Source: Armatimonadota bacterium (GTDB lineage: Bacteria; Armatimonadota; UBA5829; DTJY01). Taken from it: a stretch of 35,556 nt of DNA. The stretch lies in NCBI GenBank assembly GCA_025358205.1, contig JANYKG010000143.1, positions 1 to 35,556 on the forward strand. The letters are read 5' to 3'. The notes beneath the pieces are model-generated. The model was not told the DNA's origin. It did no database searches and saw only the letters and a list, made by a program, of their open reading frames with translations. Below are positions 7,451-15,316 of the stretch, piece by piece; the first letter of the stretch is position 1, and each line of letters opens with the position of its first letter. Both the position numbers and the translations under genes were made by a program.

Positions 7451-8605
7451 GCGAGAGTTCGCGGTCCACAGAACGATACTGACCACCACTGCCAGCAGAC
7501 ACAGCCCGGCGTAAGTGATGTAGGGCGCTCTGAGGCCTATGAACTGCGCCGTCAGCCCGCCGGTGAAGCTTCCCGCGATGTTGCCGGATGCCACCAGCGC
7601 CTCGTGCAGCCCGGTGTTTCGCCCCATGTTTGTCCTAGCCTGCAGCCCGTAGTATAACGCGCCGGTGTACGCTATGCCCAACCCGGTGCCCTGTACCAGG
7701 AAAGCGATGCCGAACAGCAAAGGCGAACTGACGAGGAAGACCGCCACGCCGGACGCCACCAGCATCCCCTGAGCCAGCAACTGAGGCCACAGCTTGCCGC
7801 GCCACCACGGGCTGATGTTGCCCGCCAGTATGCCCAGCGCCTGACCCACCAGCATTGTACCTACGAGCAGCGCGATGGTCTTCTCGCTCATATGAAGCTC
7901 CGTCGCCAGCTTTGGAAATTGCAAGCGTGACATGGCGAATCCGAAGAACCCCAGGAAATGACCCATCCGCGCGATGATGAGGAGCGAACTCTGGCCGGCC
8001 ACAGCAGCCGCAATCTGCACCTCTTCGGACGGCAGCGCATGAGAAGTGAGCTTAGTGCGCGACCACGCCAGCACCAGGAATATGGTGATGAATGCCAGCA
8101 GCGAGGCCAGTGCGAAAGGCAGCCCGCTCCACCGTTCCAGCAAGGCTCCTGCGGCCAATGCGCACACAGCTCCGCCTATGGTCCACCCGGCGTTGAACCA
8201 GGAGAGGTTCTTTCGCAGCTCACCTTGTGGGCTGTGGTCGCCGATGAAGGCTTGCAGCGCAGGATAGAACAGACCGACGGCGGCTGACATGATGATGTAA
8301 AATAGCAGGAGTTGCGGTTTGGTTCGCGCTATCGCAAGCCCCGCGCATGCCAGAATGCCCAATATGCATGCGGGGATGATTACCCTGGTTCGACCGATCT
8401 TGTCCGAAAGCAGCCCGGAGCCTATTGTACACGGTAGCCGCACGGTTTGGGCGGTCCACCCCAGCATGCCGAGGAACCACGGATCGGCGCCCAGGCGGAT
8501 GGCGACAAGCGGCAGTGCAGTCTGCGCCAGGCCAATCATGCCGTCCATGCAGGCAGGTACCGCGAAGCTGAAGACTCTAATGCGTGTGAAGAATTTTTCT
8601 TTCAT
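7430..8605 (-). CDS. MFS transporter
   Basis: 391 residues from ATG 8605 (AAAGG just upstream). The frame is open back to 8674, but the extra residues are Arg/Gly-rich and non-hydrophobic, so 8605 is preferred. About twelve hydrophobic segments are visible. The MFS motif between TM2 and TM3 is present as GLLSDKIGRTRV, and a second-half 'GNTGLHEALVASGNIAGSFTGGL'-like region fits drug or sugar exporters. The substrate is unknown. It is a single gene, convergent with the phosphatase and divergent from the riboswitch locus. No good promoter was seen upstream. Confidence 0.85.
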   Translation of the reverse strand: MKEKFFTRIRVFSFAVPACMDGMIGLAQTALPLVAIRLGADPWFLGMLGWTAQTVRLPCTIGSGLLSDKIGRTRVIIPACILGILACAGLAIARTKPQLLLFYIIMSAAVGLFYPALQAFIGDHSPQGELRKNLSWFNAGWTIGGAVCALAAGALLERWSGLPFALASLLAFITIFLVLAWSRTKLTSHALPSEEVQIAAAVAGQSSLLIIARMGHFLGFFGFAMSRLQFPKLATELHMSEKTIALLVGTMLVGQALGILAGNISPWWRGKLWPQLLAQGMLVASGVAVFLVSSPLLFGIAFLVQGTGLGIAYTGALYYGLQARTNMGRNTGLHEALVASGNIAGSFTGGLTAQFIGLRAPYITYAGLCLLAVVVSIVLWTANSRLHRAHQ

Positions 8606-8697
8606 AACCTTTGGGTAGGTAACCTGTTCGCCGCGTGGTCGGTTTCGTCCTGCGCGTCCTGCCGACCGTTCCATGAAAACCCGGTAGATATGCGGAC

Positions 8698-8724
8698 TAA
8701 AGAAGTACTCATGACTACCGATAA
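8698..8724 (+). promoter_or_regulatory. Sigma-28 (FliA)-like promoter upstream of the GEMM riboswitch
   Basis: TAAAGAAG (8698-8705), 11 bp, then ACCGATAA (8717-8724). The enterobacterial sigma-28 consensus is TAAAGTTT-N11-GCCGATAA, so spacing is exact and the core TAAA and CCGATAA are intact. A second copy with the same boxes and spacing lies at 9172-9198. The predicted start near 8731 is about 11 nt before the riboswitch. Confidence 0.65.
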
Positions 8725-8741
8725 TCCGTATAGTAGAAAGT

Positions 8742-8844
8742 CAGCAAACCGAGAAGGGCAAACCCGTCGAAAGGCGGGGGCGCAAAGCCACTGGATCTAC
8801 GTCCCCACACAGGGATATGATAGCCAGGCTGCCGAAGTTAGCTG
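8742..8844 (+). promoter_or_regulatory. GEMM-I (c-di-GMP-I class) riboswitch
   Basis: P1 pairs CAGCAAAC (8742-8749) with GTTAGCTG (8837-8844), with one mismatch. The conserved core GGGCAAA is followed by a CCCGTC-GAAA-GGCGGG hairpin (GAAA tetraloop at 8769-8772), then GGCGCAAAGCC, a third helix closed by CTGG (8791-8794)/CCAG (8824-8827), and the terminal GGCTGCCGAAG. These match the GEMM-I consensus. The G run before CAAAC is kept as in the Vibrio Vc2 c-di-GMP riboswitch, whereas the Geobacter cGAMP variants differ there; c-di-GMP is the likelier ligand, by inference. Immediately downstream GAGGC (8851-8855) can pair with GCCTT (8862-8866), hiding both the GAGG ribosome site and the TTG start, which suggests translational control. 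Confidence 0.85.
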
Positions 8845-8864
8845 CATGTTGAGGCAATTGGGCC

Positions 8865-9149
8865 TTGACAGAGCAGATGGCAGCTTGGTTTTTGTGTTTT
8901 TGTGGGGTCGGACAAATGGCATTGCCAGAATCGGCGCTCGGTCAGCCGGCATCAACCAAATACGCGATATGGATCGAAGGAGGCGACAGTCTGTTCCTCG
9001 CGGATGTGTGCGTGGGACAACGCGTATACCTGGGATCCCGCCAAACTATGTTGAACCGAGAATTTCGACGTCTGGCAGCCTCACTGGCCCACGATGTGAA
9101 GACGCTCACCATAGGTGAGTTTTTCGACAAGCACGGTTTGCGGGGCTAG
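8865..9149 (+). CDS. Small secreted protein under riboswitch control
   Basis: 94 residues from TTG 8865 (GAGG at 8851-8854), or 90 residues from ATG 8877. The first about 26 residues are hydrophobic and Cys/Ala-rich (AAWFLCFCGVGQMALP) and look like a signal peptide with cleavage near SALG/QPA. The mature part of about 65 residues contains YAIWIEGGDSLFLADVCVG, probably a beta-strand pair, then an amphipathic helix (NREFRRLAASLAHDV) and a charged end. No family was recognised. An ATG at 8846 opens a different frame, but its downstream protein is Arg-rich and implausible. Position 20 nt after a GEMM-I aptamer implies c-di-GMP-dependent expression, and the terminator at 9243-9273 follows. Confidence 0.6.
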   Translation: MTEQMAAWFLCFCGVGQMALPESALGQPASTKYAIWIEGGDSLFLADVCVGQRVYLGSRQTMLNREFRRLAASLAHDVKTLTIGEFFDKHGLRG

Positions 9150-9171
9150 GCAATACCCGCAAAAATACCAC

Positions 9172-9198
9172 TAAAGAAGTTCGCTGATGGGCCGATAA
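9172..9198 (+). promoter_or_regulatory. Second sigma-28-like promoter
   Basis: TAAAGAAG (9172-9179), 11 bp, GCCGATAA (9191-9198). The -10 box is a perfect match to the sigma-28 consensus and the -35 matches its TAAAG core. Predicted start is near 9206. The first 12 bases of this region (CACTAAAGAAGT) nearly repeat those of the promoter at 8698. Confidence 0.65.
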
Positions 9199-9205
9199 TA
9201 TGTAT

Positions 9206-9273
9206 TGAGCGATCACAACAACCTTCTTACCTTTTCAGACAGCCCGACGGTTCATCCGCCGGGTTTCTTTTTT
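9206..9273 (+). ncRNA. Candidate short transcript (sRNA) of about 68 nt
   Basis: The interval runs from the predicted start of the second sigma-28-like promoter to the T-run of a rho-independent terminator. It contains no ORF with a ribosome site. The 5' part is single-stranded and pyrimidine-rich (ACCTTCTTACCTTTT at 9221-9235), complementary in type to purine-rich ribosome sites. It could instead be only the terminator of the riboswitch-controlled gene, with the promoter serving fhs by read-through. Confidence 0.4.
9243..9273 (+). terminator. Rho-independent terminator
   Basis: CCCGACGG (9243-9250) pairs with CCGCCGGG (9256-9263) across a TTCAT loop, with one A-C mismatch, followed by TTTCTTTTTT. 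An outer CAGACA/TGTCTG pair could extend the stem. Confidence 0.8.
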
Positions 9274-9310
9274 GTCTGAGCGTAAAGCTCCCAGCGCACA
9301 ATTCGTTCTC

Positions 9311-9344
9311 TTGACCGGAGGGGGTGAATGTGATAGTATCACCC
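9311..9344 (+). promoter_or_regulatory. Promoter of fhs with overlapping dyad
   Basis: TTGACC (9311-9316) and TAGTAT (9334-9339) are 17 bp apart, giving a predicted leader of about 24 nt. An inverted repeat GGGTGA (9322-9327)/TCACCC (9339-9344) spans the spacer and the -10 box and could be an operator. Confidence 0.65.
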
Positions 9345-9369
9345 ATCACCAATTCGAGGGAGCGGGCAC

Positions 9370-11037
9370 ATGCTATCAGACGTGGAAATCGCGCAGAGCG
9401 TTACACCAAAGCCGGTTACTGAGATCGCCAAATCACTTGGCTTGGCCGAGGACGACCTGGAGCTGTACGGTCGCAATAAGGCGAAGATTACCCCAGAGGC
9501 AATCAAACGCGTTATGAGCGGGCCAAAGGGCAGGCTGATCCTGGTCACGGCTATCACCCCCACCCCTGCAGGCGAAGGCAAGACCACGACTACAGTCGGA
9601 CTGGGCGACTCGCTGAAAAAGCTGGGCAAGAAGGTGTGCATAGCCATCCGCGAGCCGTCACTCGGCCCGTGCTTCGGCATAAAGGGCGGTGCGGCGGGCG
9701 GCGGATGGGCGCAGGTCGTTCCGATGGAAGAGATCAACCTGCACTTCACCGGCGATTTCCACGCGATCACCACGGCGCACAACCTGCTCTCCGCCATGTT
9801 GGACAACCACCTCCACCAGGGCAACGATCTGCGGATTGACCCGCGGACCGTGGTGTGGAAGCGCGTGATGGATATGAACGAGCGAGCGCTGCGGAACATA
9901 GTCCTCGGGCTGGGCGGCAAGCCGAACGGCGTGCCGAGAGAATCGGGTTTCGATATCACCACCGCGTCCGAGATCATGGCCACACTCTGCCTATCCAACG
10001 ATCTGATGGATCTGAAGGAGCGGCTGGGGCGCATAGTGGTGGGCTTCGACCTGGACAAAAAGCCGGTGACCGCGAAGGACCTGAACGCACACGGCGCGAT
10101 GACCGCCGTTCTGAAGGAAGCCATCAAACCGAATTTGGTTCAGACACTGGAAGGAACCCCTGCCTTTGTTCACGGCGGACCTTTTGGCAACATCGCGCAC
10201 GGTTGCAACTCCATAATAGCGACGAAGATGGCGCTTCACCTGGCGGACTATACGGTGACGGAGGCGGGCTTCGGGAGCGATCTGGGTGCGGAGAAATTCT
10301 TCAACATCAAGTGCCGCGCAGGCGGGCTGGTACCCGAAGTGGCCGTGGTGGTTGCTACAGTGAGGGCGCTGAAGCTGCACGGCGGTGTGCCGAAAGCCGA
10401 TCTGGACAAGCCGGATATGCTGGCTGTGGAACGCGGACTGGGCAATCTGGTGAAGCACTGCGAGAACATGCGGGCGTTCGGCCTGCCGTTTGTGGTCTCC
10501 ATCAACCGATTCTCCAAGGACACAGACGAAGAGATCAACTATCTGCTGCTGCGGTGCGACGTACACGGGCTGCCGGCTGCAGTATCCAACGTTTGGGAAA
10601 AGGGCGGCGAAGGCGGACTGGAGCTGGCGGAGATGGTGCTTCAGGCGCTGGAGAAGCCGAGTCACTTCCGCACGCTGTATGATTCGCGCATGCACATCAA
10701 GTCGAAGATCGGCCTGATATCAAGCGAGATCTACGGCGCCGCGGGCGTGGTGTATACCGAGGAAGCCGACAGGAAGATCAAGCAACTGGAAGACCTTGGG
10801 TTCGGCGACCTGCCGATCTGCATGGCGAAAACCCAATACTCGTTCTCCGACAATCCGGGGCTGCTGGGACGGCCGTTTGGGTTCCAGGTCACGGTGAAAG
10901 ACGCGAAGGTTTCGGCCGGCGCGGGGTTCATAGTAGCGTTTACGGGGAGCATCATGACTATGCCGGGTCTGCCGAAGAAGCCTGCCGCCGAGCGGATAGA
11001 CGTGGACGAACACGGAACGATATCCGGGTTGTTCTAG
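9370..11037 (+). CDS. fhs: Formate--tetrahydrofolate ligase
   Basis: 555 residues from ATG 9370 (GAGGGAG about 9 bases upstream), the normal length of the family. The enzyme makes 10-formyl-tetrahydrofolate from formate, THF and ATP in cytosolic one-carbon metabolism. The ATP-binding P-loop TPAGEGKTT is at 65-73, followed by [19 protein letters not shown] and [13 protein letters not shown], both strongly conserved in Fhs. The C-terminal part carries [10 protein letters not shown] and [19 protein letters not shown]. It is monocistronic, with its own promoter, and ends 27 bp from the convergent diguanylate cyclase gene. No acetogenesis genes are nearby. Confidence 0.96.
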   Translation: MLSDVEIAQSVTPKPVTEIAKSLGLAEDDLELYGRNKAKITPEAIKRVMSGPKGRLILVTAITPTPAGEGKTTTTVGLGDSLKKLGKKVCIAIREPSLGPCFGIKGGAAGGGWAQVVPMEEINLHFTGDFHAITTAHNLLSAMLDNHLHQGNDLRIDPRTVVWKRVMDMNERALRNIVLGLGGKPNGVPRESGFDITTASEIMATLCLSNDLMDLKERLGRIVVGFDLDKKPVTAKDLNAHGAMTAVLKEAIKPNLVQTLEGTPAFVHGGPFGNIAHGCNSIIATKMALHLADYTVTEAGFGSDLGAEKFFNIKCRAGGLVPEVAVVVATVRALKLHGGVPKADLDKPDMLAVERGLGNLVKHCENMRAFGLPFVVSINRFSKDTDEEINYLLLRCDVHGLPAAVSNVWEKGGEGGLELAEMVLQALEKPSHFRTLYDSRMHIKSKIGLISSEIYGAAGVVYTEEADRKIKQLEDLGFGDLPICMAKTQYSFSDNPGLLGRPFGFQVTVKDAKVSAGAGFIVAFTGSIMTMPGLPKKPAAERIDVDEHGTISGLF

Positions 11038-11064
11038 CCCTACCGGATTCTCTAAAAGATGGGG

Positions 11065-12261
11065 CTATGCAGCCGCCGTCCGCATTTCCTGGCTAAAGAT
11101 GGTAGTATGGTTCTTTCCTGTGGCTTTCGACCGATAAAGCGCCAGGTCAGCGGCTGTGATAAGTTCCGCACGGGATTCGCCGTGTGCAGGGTATTGTGCC
11201 AAGCCTGCACTGATGGTGACGGCAATGTCCGCGCCGTCTCTGCCCACGAATGCTCGTCCTGCGACCCTCTCCCGAATCCTTTCGGCGACAACTAATGCAT
11301 CATCCGCATCGGTTTCCGGCAGTATGATCGCAAACTCTTCGCCTCCGTACCTGCATACCAGGTCAATGTCTTTTCGCGCGCCGTGGACCAGGATATCCGA
11401 AACGTCCTGCAACACTGCATCGCCTATCGGGTGGCCGTGGGTATCGTTCAGCATCTTGAAATCGTCAATATCCAGCATGATCACTGAAAGAGGGCGCTGA
11501 TACCTGGACGTTCTCTTGAGTTCGGCCCGCAGATGATCTTGAAAGTACCTGTGATTGTGCAGACCGGTCAGGCTGTCCGTATTCGCCTTTTCCACGAGTC
11601 TTTCCCGTGAGAACTTCAGCGCCTTGACCATGCCGTTAAACGTATCCACTAGGTCCCCGGTCTCATCAGCCGTGGTCTTCTTAACTTTCACGTTCATGTT
11701 TCCATGGGCCACTTCCTTAGCGGCGAGCATCAATGTCCGCAAGGGACGAGTAACGGCTTTGGCAATCAGCAGAGAACCGACGATTCCTATCAGCAAGGCG
11801 AACGCGAAAGTATAAAGCAGGCTGGCCGTCATCTCCATCAGTAAGCTGTCTATGCTTCCGGTGGCGAAACGAACGGTGATAGTACCCCGTTGGCCCGAAC
11901 CGAGAAGGGTCGGCTCACGGAAGTCTATGGACTCATTCGATCGGGAGTTCTTCACAGGCCGAGTATTGGCGAACAACACTTTGCCGCGTGTATCCGTGAT
12001 TACGACTGAGGAGATGTCTGGGTCGGCTTCCATGAATCTGGTGGTGAACTCATGGTAGCGCGCCAGCTCCGCCTTGCCGTCAGTCGGCGAGTAGACAAGC
12101 GCGAACATGCCGGCAAGTACACTGTATTCCTCAGTCTTCTCCGCCATCAGATTGGATCGGTACGCATTCATCTGCGTATACCCGACAACAAGCAGTAGAG
12201 CAAAGAGCAGTAAACCTACCATGAGGCTGACTTTGTATTCCAAGCTCAGACGTAACTTCAT
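11065..12261 (-). CDS. Membrane diguanylate cyclase (GGDEF) with HAMP domain
   Basis: 398 residues from ATG 12261 (AGGAGA 12 bases upstream). TM1 about 12-30, a periplasmic single-Cache-like sensor about 31-145 with ISSVVITDTRGKVLFAN, TM2 about 148-168, HAMP about 169-222, GGDEF domain about 226-390. The active-site motif is GGEEF (306-310), and NTDSLTGLHN and LDIDDFKMLND are intact, so the enzyme should make c-di-GMP from two GTP. The inhibitory site five residues upstream reads KDID where RxxD is expected, so product inhibition may be weak. The presence of a GEMM-I riboswitch 3 kb away suggests a local c-di-GMP circuit, though that link is inference. Confidence 0.92.
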   Translation of the reverse strand: MKLRLSLEYKVSLMVGLLLFALLLVVGYTQMNAYRSNLMAEKTEEYSVLAGMFALVYSPTDGKAELARYHEFTTRFMEADPDISSVVITDTRGKVLFANTRPVKNSRSNESIDFREPTLLGSGQRGTITVRFATGSIDSLLMEMTASLLYTFAFALLIGIVGSLLIAKAVTRPLRTLMLAAKEVAHGNMNVKVKKTTADETGDLVDTFNGMVKALKFSRERLVEKANTDSLTGLHNHRYFQDHLRAELKRTSRYQRPLSVIMLDIDDFKMLNDTHGHPIGDAVLQDVSDILVHGARKDIDLVCRYGGEEFAIILPETDADDALVVAERIRERVAGRAFVGRDGADIAVTISAGLAQYPAHGESRAELITAADLALYRSKATGKNHTTIFSQEMRTAAA

Positions 12262-12380
12262 GTAACCCGATTATCTCCTGATTCCCCACGTGGCTCAGCC
12301 TTGTTCATACCCACTATTCCACTGTATTATCGGTCACTTTCGTCATCTGCCACAGGGCTTACCGGCCTGGTTACTCTTAT

Positions 12381-12422
12381 GGGTGTCCCCAGCTTGACAC
12401 CCGACAGTGAGGCGGATACTAT
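12381..12422 (+). promoter_or_regulatory. Promoter and candidate operator of the sulfatase/GH172 cluster
   Basis: TTGACA (12394-12399) and TACTAT (12417-12422) are exactly 17 bp apart; predicted leader about 24 nt. A perfect 7-bp dyad GGGTGTC (12381-12387)/GACACCC (12396-12402) covers the -35 box, a position suited to a repressor or activator. No regulator gene is adjacent. Confidence 0.7.
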
Positions 12423-12452
12423 GTAGTCACACCATCTGGCGAGGGGATTATC

Positions 12453-14009
12453 ATGACCGGAGATACGACTTCACTGAACCGCCGCGAGTTCTGCAAACTG
12501 GCTGCGGCAGGGACGCTGGGGCTTGCCGCGCTGGCATCCAGAGAGTCTGATGCGGCGGATGCGGCCGACACCAGGCCGAACATTCTGCTTCTGATGACGG
12601 ATCAGCACCGAGGCGACTGCCTGGGATGTGACGGGAACAAGATCATCAAGACCCCGAATCTGGACAGGATCGCCCATGAAGGCGCGCACTTTGTCCACGG
12701 ATATTCCAGCACGCCCACATGTACGCCCGCACGCGCCGCGCTGCTCACCGGTCTTTCACCCTGGCATCACGGCATGATCGGCTATGGAGGCATCGCGAAG
12801 AAATATCCGTTTGAGCTGCCCAAGGCGCTGAACGACGCCGGTTACTACACCTTCGTGATCGGCAAGTGCCACTATTCACCGCAGAGAAACCTGCACGGAT
12901 TTCAGGGCGGGCTGCTGGATGAATCGGGCAGGAACCAAACCCCCGGCTTTGTCAGCGACTACCATAAGTGGTTCAAGGAAAAGGCGCCGACACTCAACCC
13001 GGACGCAACCGCCATCGGCTGGAACGACTACCGGTCGAGGCAGTATGCCCTGCCTGAGGAACTGCATCCCACCCGATGGACCGGCGACCGCGCGGTGGAG
13101 TTTATCGAGGGCTACAAGAAGAGCGAACCGTTCATGCTGAAGGTCTCGTTCGCCCGACCGCACAGCCCGTATGACCCTCCAAAACGGTTCTGGGAGATGT
13201 ACAAGGATGAGGAAATGCCCGCGCCGCACATCGGCAAATGGGCGAAGCCGTTCGCGAAGGGCGATCCCAAGAACTTCAACTCGTGGCACGGCGATTTCGG
13301 CCTGGCGCAGGCGAAGAAGTCGAAACACGGCTACTACGGCAACATAACCTTCATAGACGAGCAGGTCGGGCGCATACTCAAGGCGCTTGAGGAGAAGGGG
13401 CAGCTCGACAACACGCTCATTGTGGTCATAGCGGACCACGGCGATATGATGATGGACCACTACCACTGGCGGAAGTCGTACCCTTACGAGGGTTCGGTGC
13501 GCATACCGTTCCTCATGCGCTGGCCGAAGAGCCTCAAGGCGAAGCGCGGGGTGAAGATCGAGCAGCCCGTGGAGATACGCGATGTGCTGCCGACTTTTCT
13601 GGATGCGGCTGATGCGAAGAACCCGGGGACGCTGGACGGCAAGAGCCTGCTGGACCTGGTGCGCGGCAGAACCGAGGGCTGGCGCGAGTACATTGACCTG
13701 GAGCATGACGTCTGCTATGCGCCTGAGAACCACTGGAACGCGCTTACCGACGGGCACATTAAGTACATTTTTAGCGCGTTTGACGGCAGCCAGCAGCTTT
13801 TTGACTTGGACAAAGACCCTGGCGAAATCAACGATCTGTCGGCGAACAAGGGGTACGCAACGACGCTGAAGCTCTGGCGCAGGCGAATGGTGCAGCACCT
13901 CTCTGAGCGCGGCGATCCGTTTGTGGTGGGCGGCGACTTGGGGGTTCATCCCAAGAAGATGATCTACTCGCCGCTGTTCCCCGGCCCGAAAGAGGATGAG
14001 CAGACGTGA
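12453..14009 (+). CDS. Tat-exported sulfatase (formylglycine type)
   Basis: 518 residues from ATG 12453 (GAGGGG upstream). The N-terminus has a twin-arginine motif (NRREFCK) followed by an Ala-rich hydrophobic stretch to about residue 36, so export of the folded enzyme by Tat is likely. The catalytic signature CTPARAALLTG begins at Cys90, the residue converted to formylglycine by a maturase; metal ligands are visible in LLMTDQHRGD and IADHGDMMMDHYHWRK. The C-terminal subdomain (ELFDLDKDPGEINDL-type) is typical of S1 family sulfatases. It is first gene of a four-gene plus-strand cluster with GH172 and other polysaccharide-active proteins, so a sulfated glycan is the probable substrate. No maturase is encoded in the window. 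Confidence 0.92.
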   Translation: MTGDTTSLNRREFCKLAAAGTLGLAALASRESDAADAADTRPNILLLMTDQHRGDCLGCDGNKIIKTPNLDRIAHEGAHFVHGYSSTPTCTPARAALLTGLSPWHHGMIGYGGIAKKYPFELPKALNDAGYYTFVIGKCHYSPQRNLHGFQGGLLDESGRNQTPGFVSDYHKWFKEKAPTLNPDATAIGWNDYRSRQYALPEELHPTRWTGDRAVEFIEGYKKSEPFMLKVSFARPHSPYDPPKRFWEMYKDEEMPAPHIGKWAKPFAKGDPKNFNSWHGDFGLAQAKKSKHGYYGNITFIDEQVGRILKALEEKGQLDNTLIVVIADHGDMMMDHYHWRKSYPYEGSVRIPFLMRWPKSLKAKRGVKIEQPVEIRDVLPTFLDAADAKNPGTLDGKSLLDLVRGRTEGWREYIDLEHDVCYAPENHWNALTDGHIKYIFSAFDGSQQLFDLDKDPGEINDLSANKGYATTLKLWRRRMVQHLSERGDPFVVGGDLGVHPKKMIYSPLFPGPKEDEQT

Positions 14010-14010
14010 G

Positions 14011-14102
14011 GCGTGACGAGTGACTGGGGATGATGAGTGATGAGTGAACCGGATCGGCGGCGTCACCCAATCCCCGGGAACAGGCCACGTATCACTCATC
14101 AC
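14011..14102. repeat. Degenerate spacer with inverted GATGAGTGAT words
   Basis: GATGAGTGAT occurs near 14033-14042 and its complement ATCACTCATC near 14091-14100; GACGAGTGAC and CACGAGTCA words flank them. The spacer between the sulfatase and GH172 genes is otherwise featureless. A long-range stem is possible, but the text resembles the other decayed spacer repeats here. Confidence 0.45.
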
Positions 14103-14178
14103 GAGTCAATTCGAGTAGGAGTACCCGCCTTCGCTGAAGCTATGGCGGGCAAGCGAGCACGAGACTGGAGGAAAACAA

Positions 14179-15270
14179 TTGAGCATCGTACCTGGAAACG
14201 CAATGGCCAATCTTACGCTGGCCAAAGGCTTTAAACCTGCGCGGATCAGCAGCTACGACGTGAGTGGCGGGAATGCGGACGCCTGGCCGATCGCACCCGG
14301 AGAGACCAAGGTTCTGGCCGAGATTGACGGTCCCGGCGTCATCAGCCACATCTGGTTCACCATCTCCTCGCCCGACCCGCTGTACCTGCGCAAACTGCTC
14401 CTGCGCATGTATTGGGACGGCGAGGACAAGCCGTCGGTCGAGACCCCGGTCGGCGACTTCTTCGGGCTTGGGCACGCAAGAACCTACTCGTATCAGTGCG
14501 CGCCGTTCAATTGCAGCAGCGGTCAGCGAGGCCAACTCGGCGGCGGCATAGCCATGAACTGCTGGTTCCAGATGCCGTTCCGCAAGCACGCGCGAATCGA
14601 GATCGTGAACGAGCAGGCTGAGCCGGTACACGCGTTCTACTTCTACATTGACTACCAGAAGCACGACTCGCTCCCAGAGGATACGCTCTGCTTCCATGCC
14701 AAGTGGCGCAGAGAGAACCCGGCGGATGGCTGGACCGGTGAGGGAAGCTGGTGGGGTTCCGCGGCCTGGCGTAAGCGTGAGGCTGGCCCCGAGGGGAAGA
14801 ACCTCAGCGACGTGAACAACTACCTCATCCTTGAAGCCGAGGGGCGAGGGCACTACGTCGGCGTCAACTTCTCCATTGACCACCAGGCAAAGGGCTGGTG
14901 GGGCGAAGGCGACGACATGATCTTTATTGACCGCGGCGGAGAGCGCGTCTGGCCGCCGAACATGCACGGCACTGGTAGCGAGGACTACCTGTCTCAGGCG
15001 TGGGGCATGCAGCAGAACGCGCACCTCTACAACGGGCAGTCGTGGTCGGAGCTGGATGCAGGCTTCAACGAGTGGGGCAAGGTCTGCGTGTATCGGTATC
15101 ACATCCTTGACCCGGTGCCGTTTACGAAGGACATCCGCGTCTCGATCGAGCACGGCCACGCGAACGACCGGAGCGATGACTGGAGTTCGGTCGCCTACTG
15201 GTACCAGACCGAGCCGCACAAGGAGTTCGCGCCGATGCTGCCGGTTGACTTGCGCCTGCCGAATCCCTAG
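14179..15270 (+). CDS. GH172-type (DUF2961) glycoside hydrolase
   Basis: 363 residues from TTG 14179, chosen because GGAGG (14167-14171) sits seven bases upstream. DUF2961 proteins form family GH172, which includes difructose-anhydride hydrolases and arabinofuranosidases that assemble as ring-like oligomers. The family's jelly-roll features are visible: GPGVISHIWFT near 51, WDGE.KPSVETPVGDFFG near 79-95, then WGEGDDMIFIDR (Glu243) and GTGSEDY (Glu268), two conserved acidic positions that are candidates for catalysis. There is no signal peptide, so action is cytoplasmic unless a start was missed. It lies between the Tat sulfatase and a second sulfatase-like gene, which suggests breakdown of a furanose-containing sulfated or phosphorylated glycan. 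Confidence 0.85.
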   Translation: MSIVPGNAMANLTLAKGFKPARISSYDVSGGNADAWPIAPGETKVLAEIDGPGVISHIWFTISSPDPLYLRKLLLRMYWDGEDKPSVETPVGDFFGLGHARTYSYQCAPFNCSSGQRGQLGGGIAMNCWFQMPFRKHARIEIVNEQAEPVHAFYFYIDYQKHDSLPEDTLCFHAKWRRENPADGWTGEGSWWGSAAWRKREAGPEGKNLSDVNNYLILEAEGRGHYVGVNFSIDHQAKGWWGEGDDMIFIDRGGERVWPPNMHGTGSEDYLSQAWGMQQNAHLYNGQSWSELDAGFNEWGKVCVYRYHILDPVPFTKDIRVSIEHGHANDRSDDWSSVAYWYQTEPHKEFAPMLPVDLRLPNP

Positions 15271-15316
15271 GGGAATGGTTCATGGCTCATGGTTGACGGG
15301 CTGATGGGGGAAACTG

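Noticed and set aside
8846-9118. ATG-started frame after the riboswitch giving an Arg-rich protein
   Set aside because: The sequence loses plausible protein character after about 30 residues, and the TTG/ATG frame at 8865/8877 gives a signal-peptide-like start and a coherent C-terminus.
9322-9369. Tetrahydrofolate riboswitch upstream of fhs
   Set aside because: The leader is about 24 nt and only a simple dyad is present; no THF aptamer core was seen.
11038-11064. AGCCC/GGGCT stem between fhs and the diguanylate cyclase as a terminator
   Set aside because: The loop is over 20 nt and no T-run follows on either strand.
12876-14102. Long minus-strand open frame opposite the sulfatase
   Set aside because: It is the antisense shadow of a well-supported gene and its composition (Arg, His, Val rich) is not protein-like.
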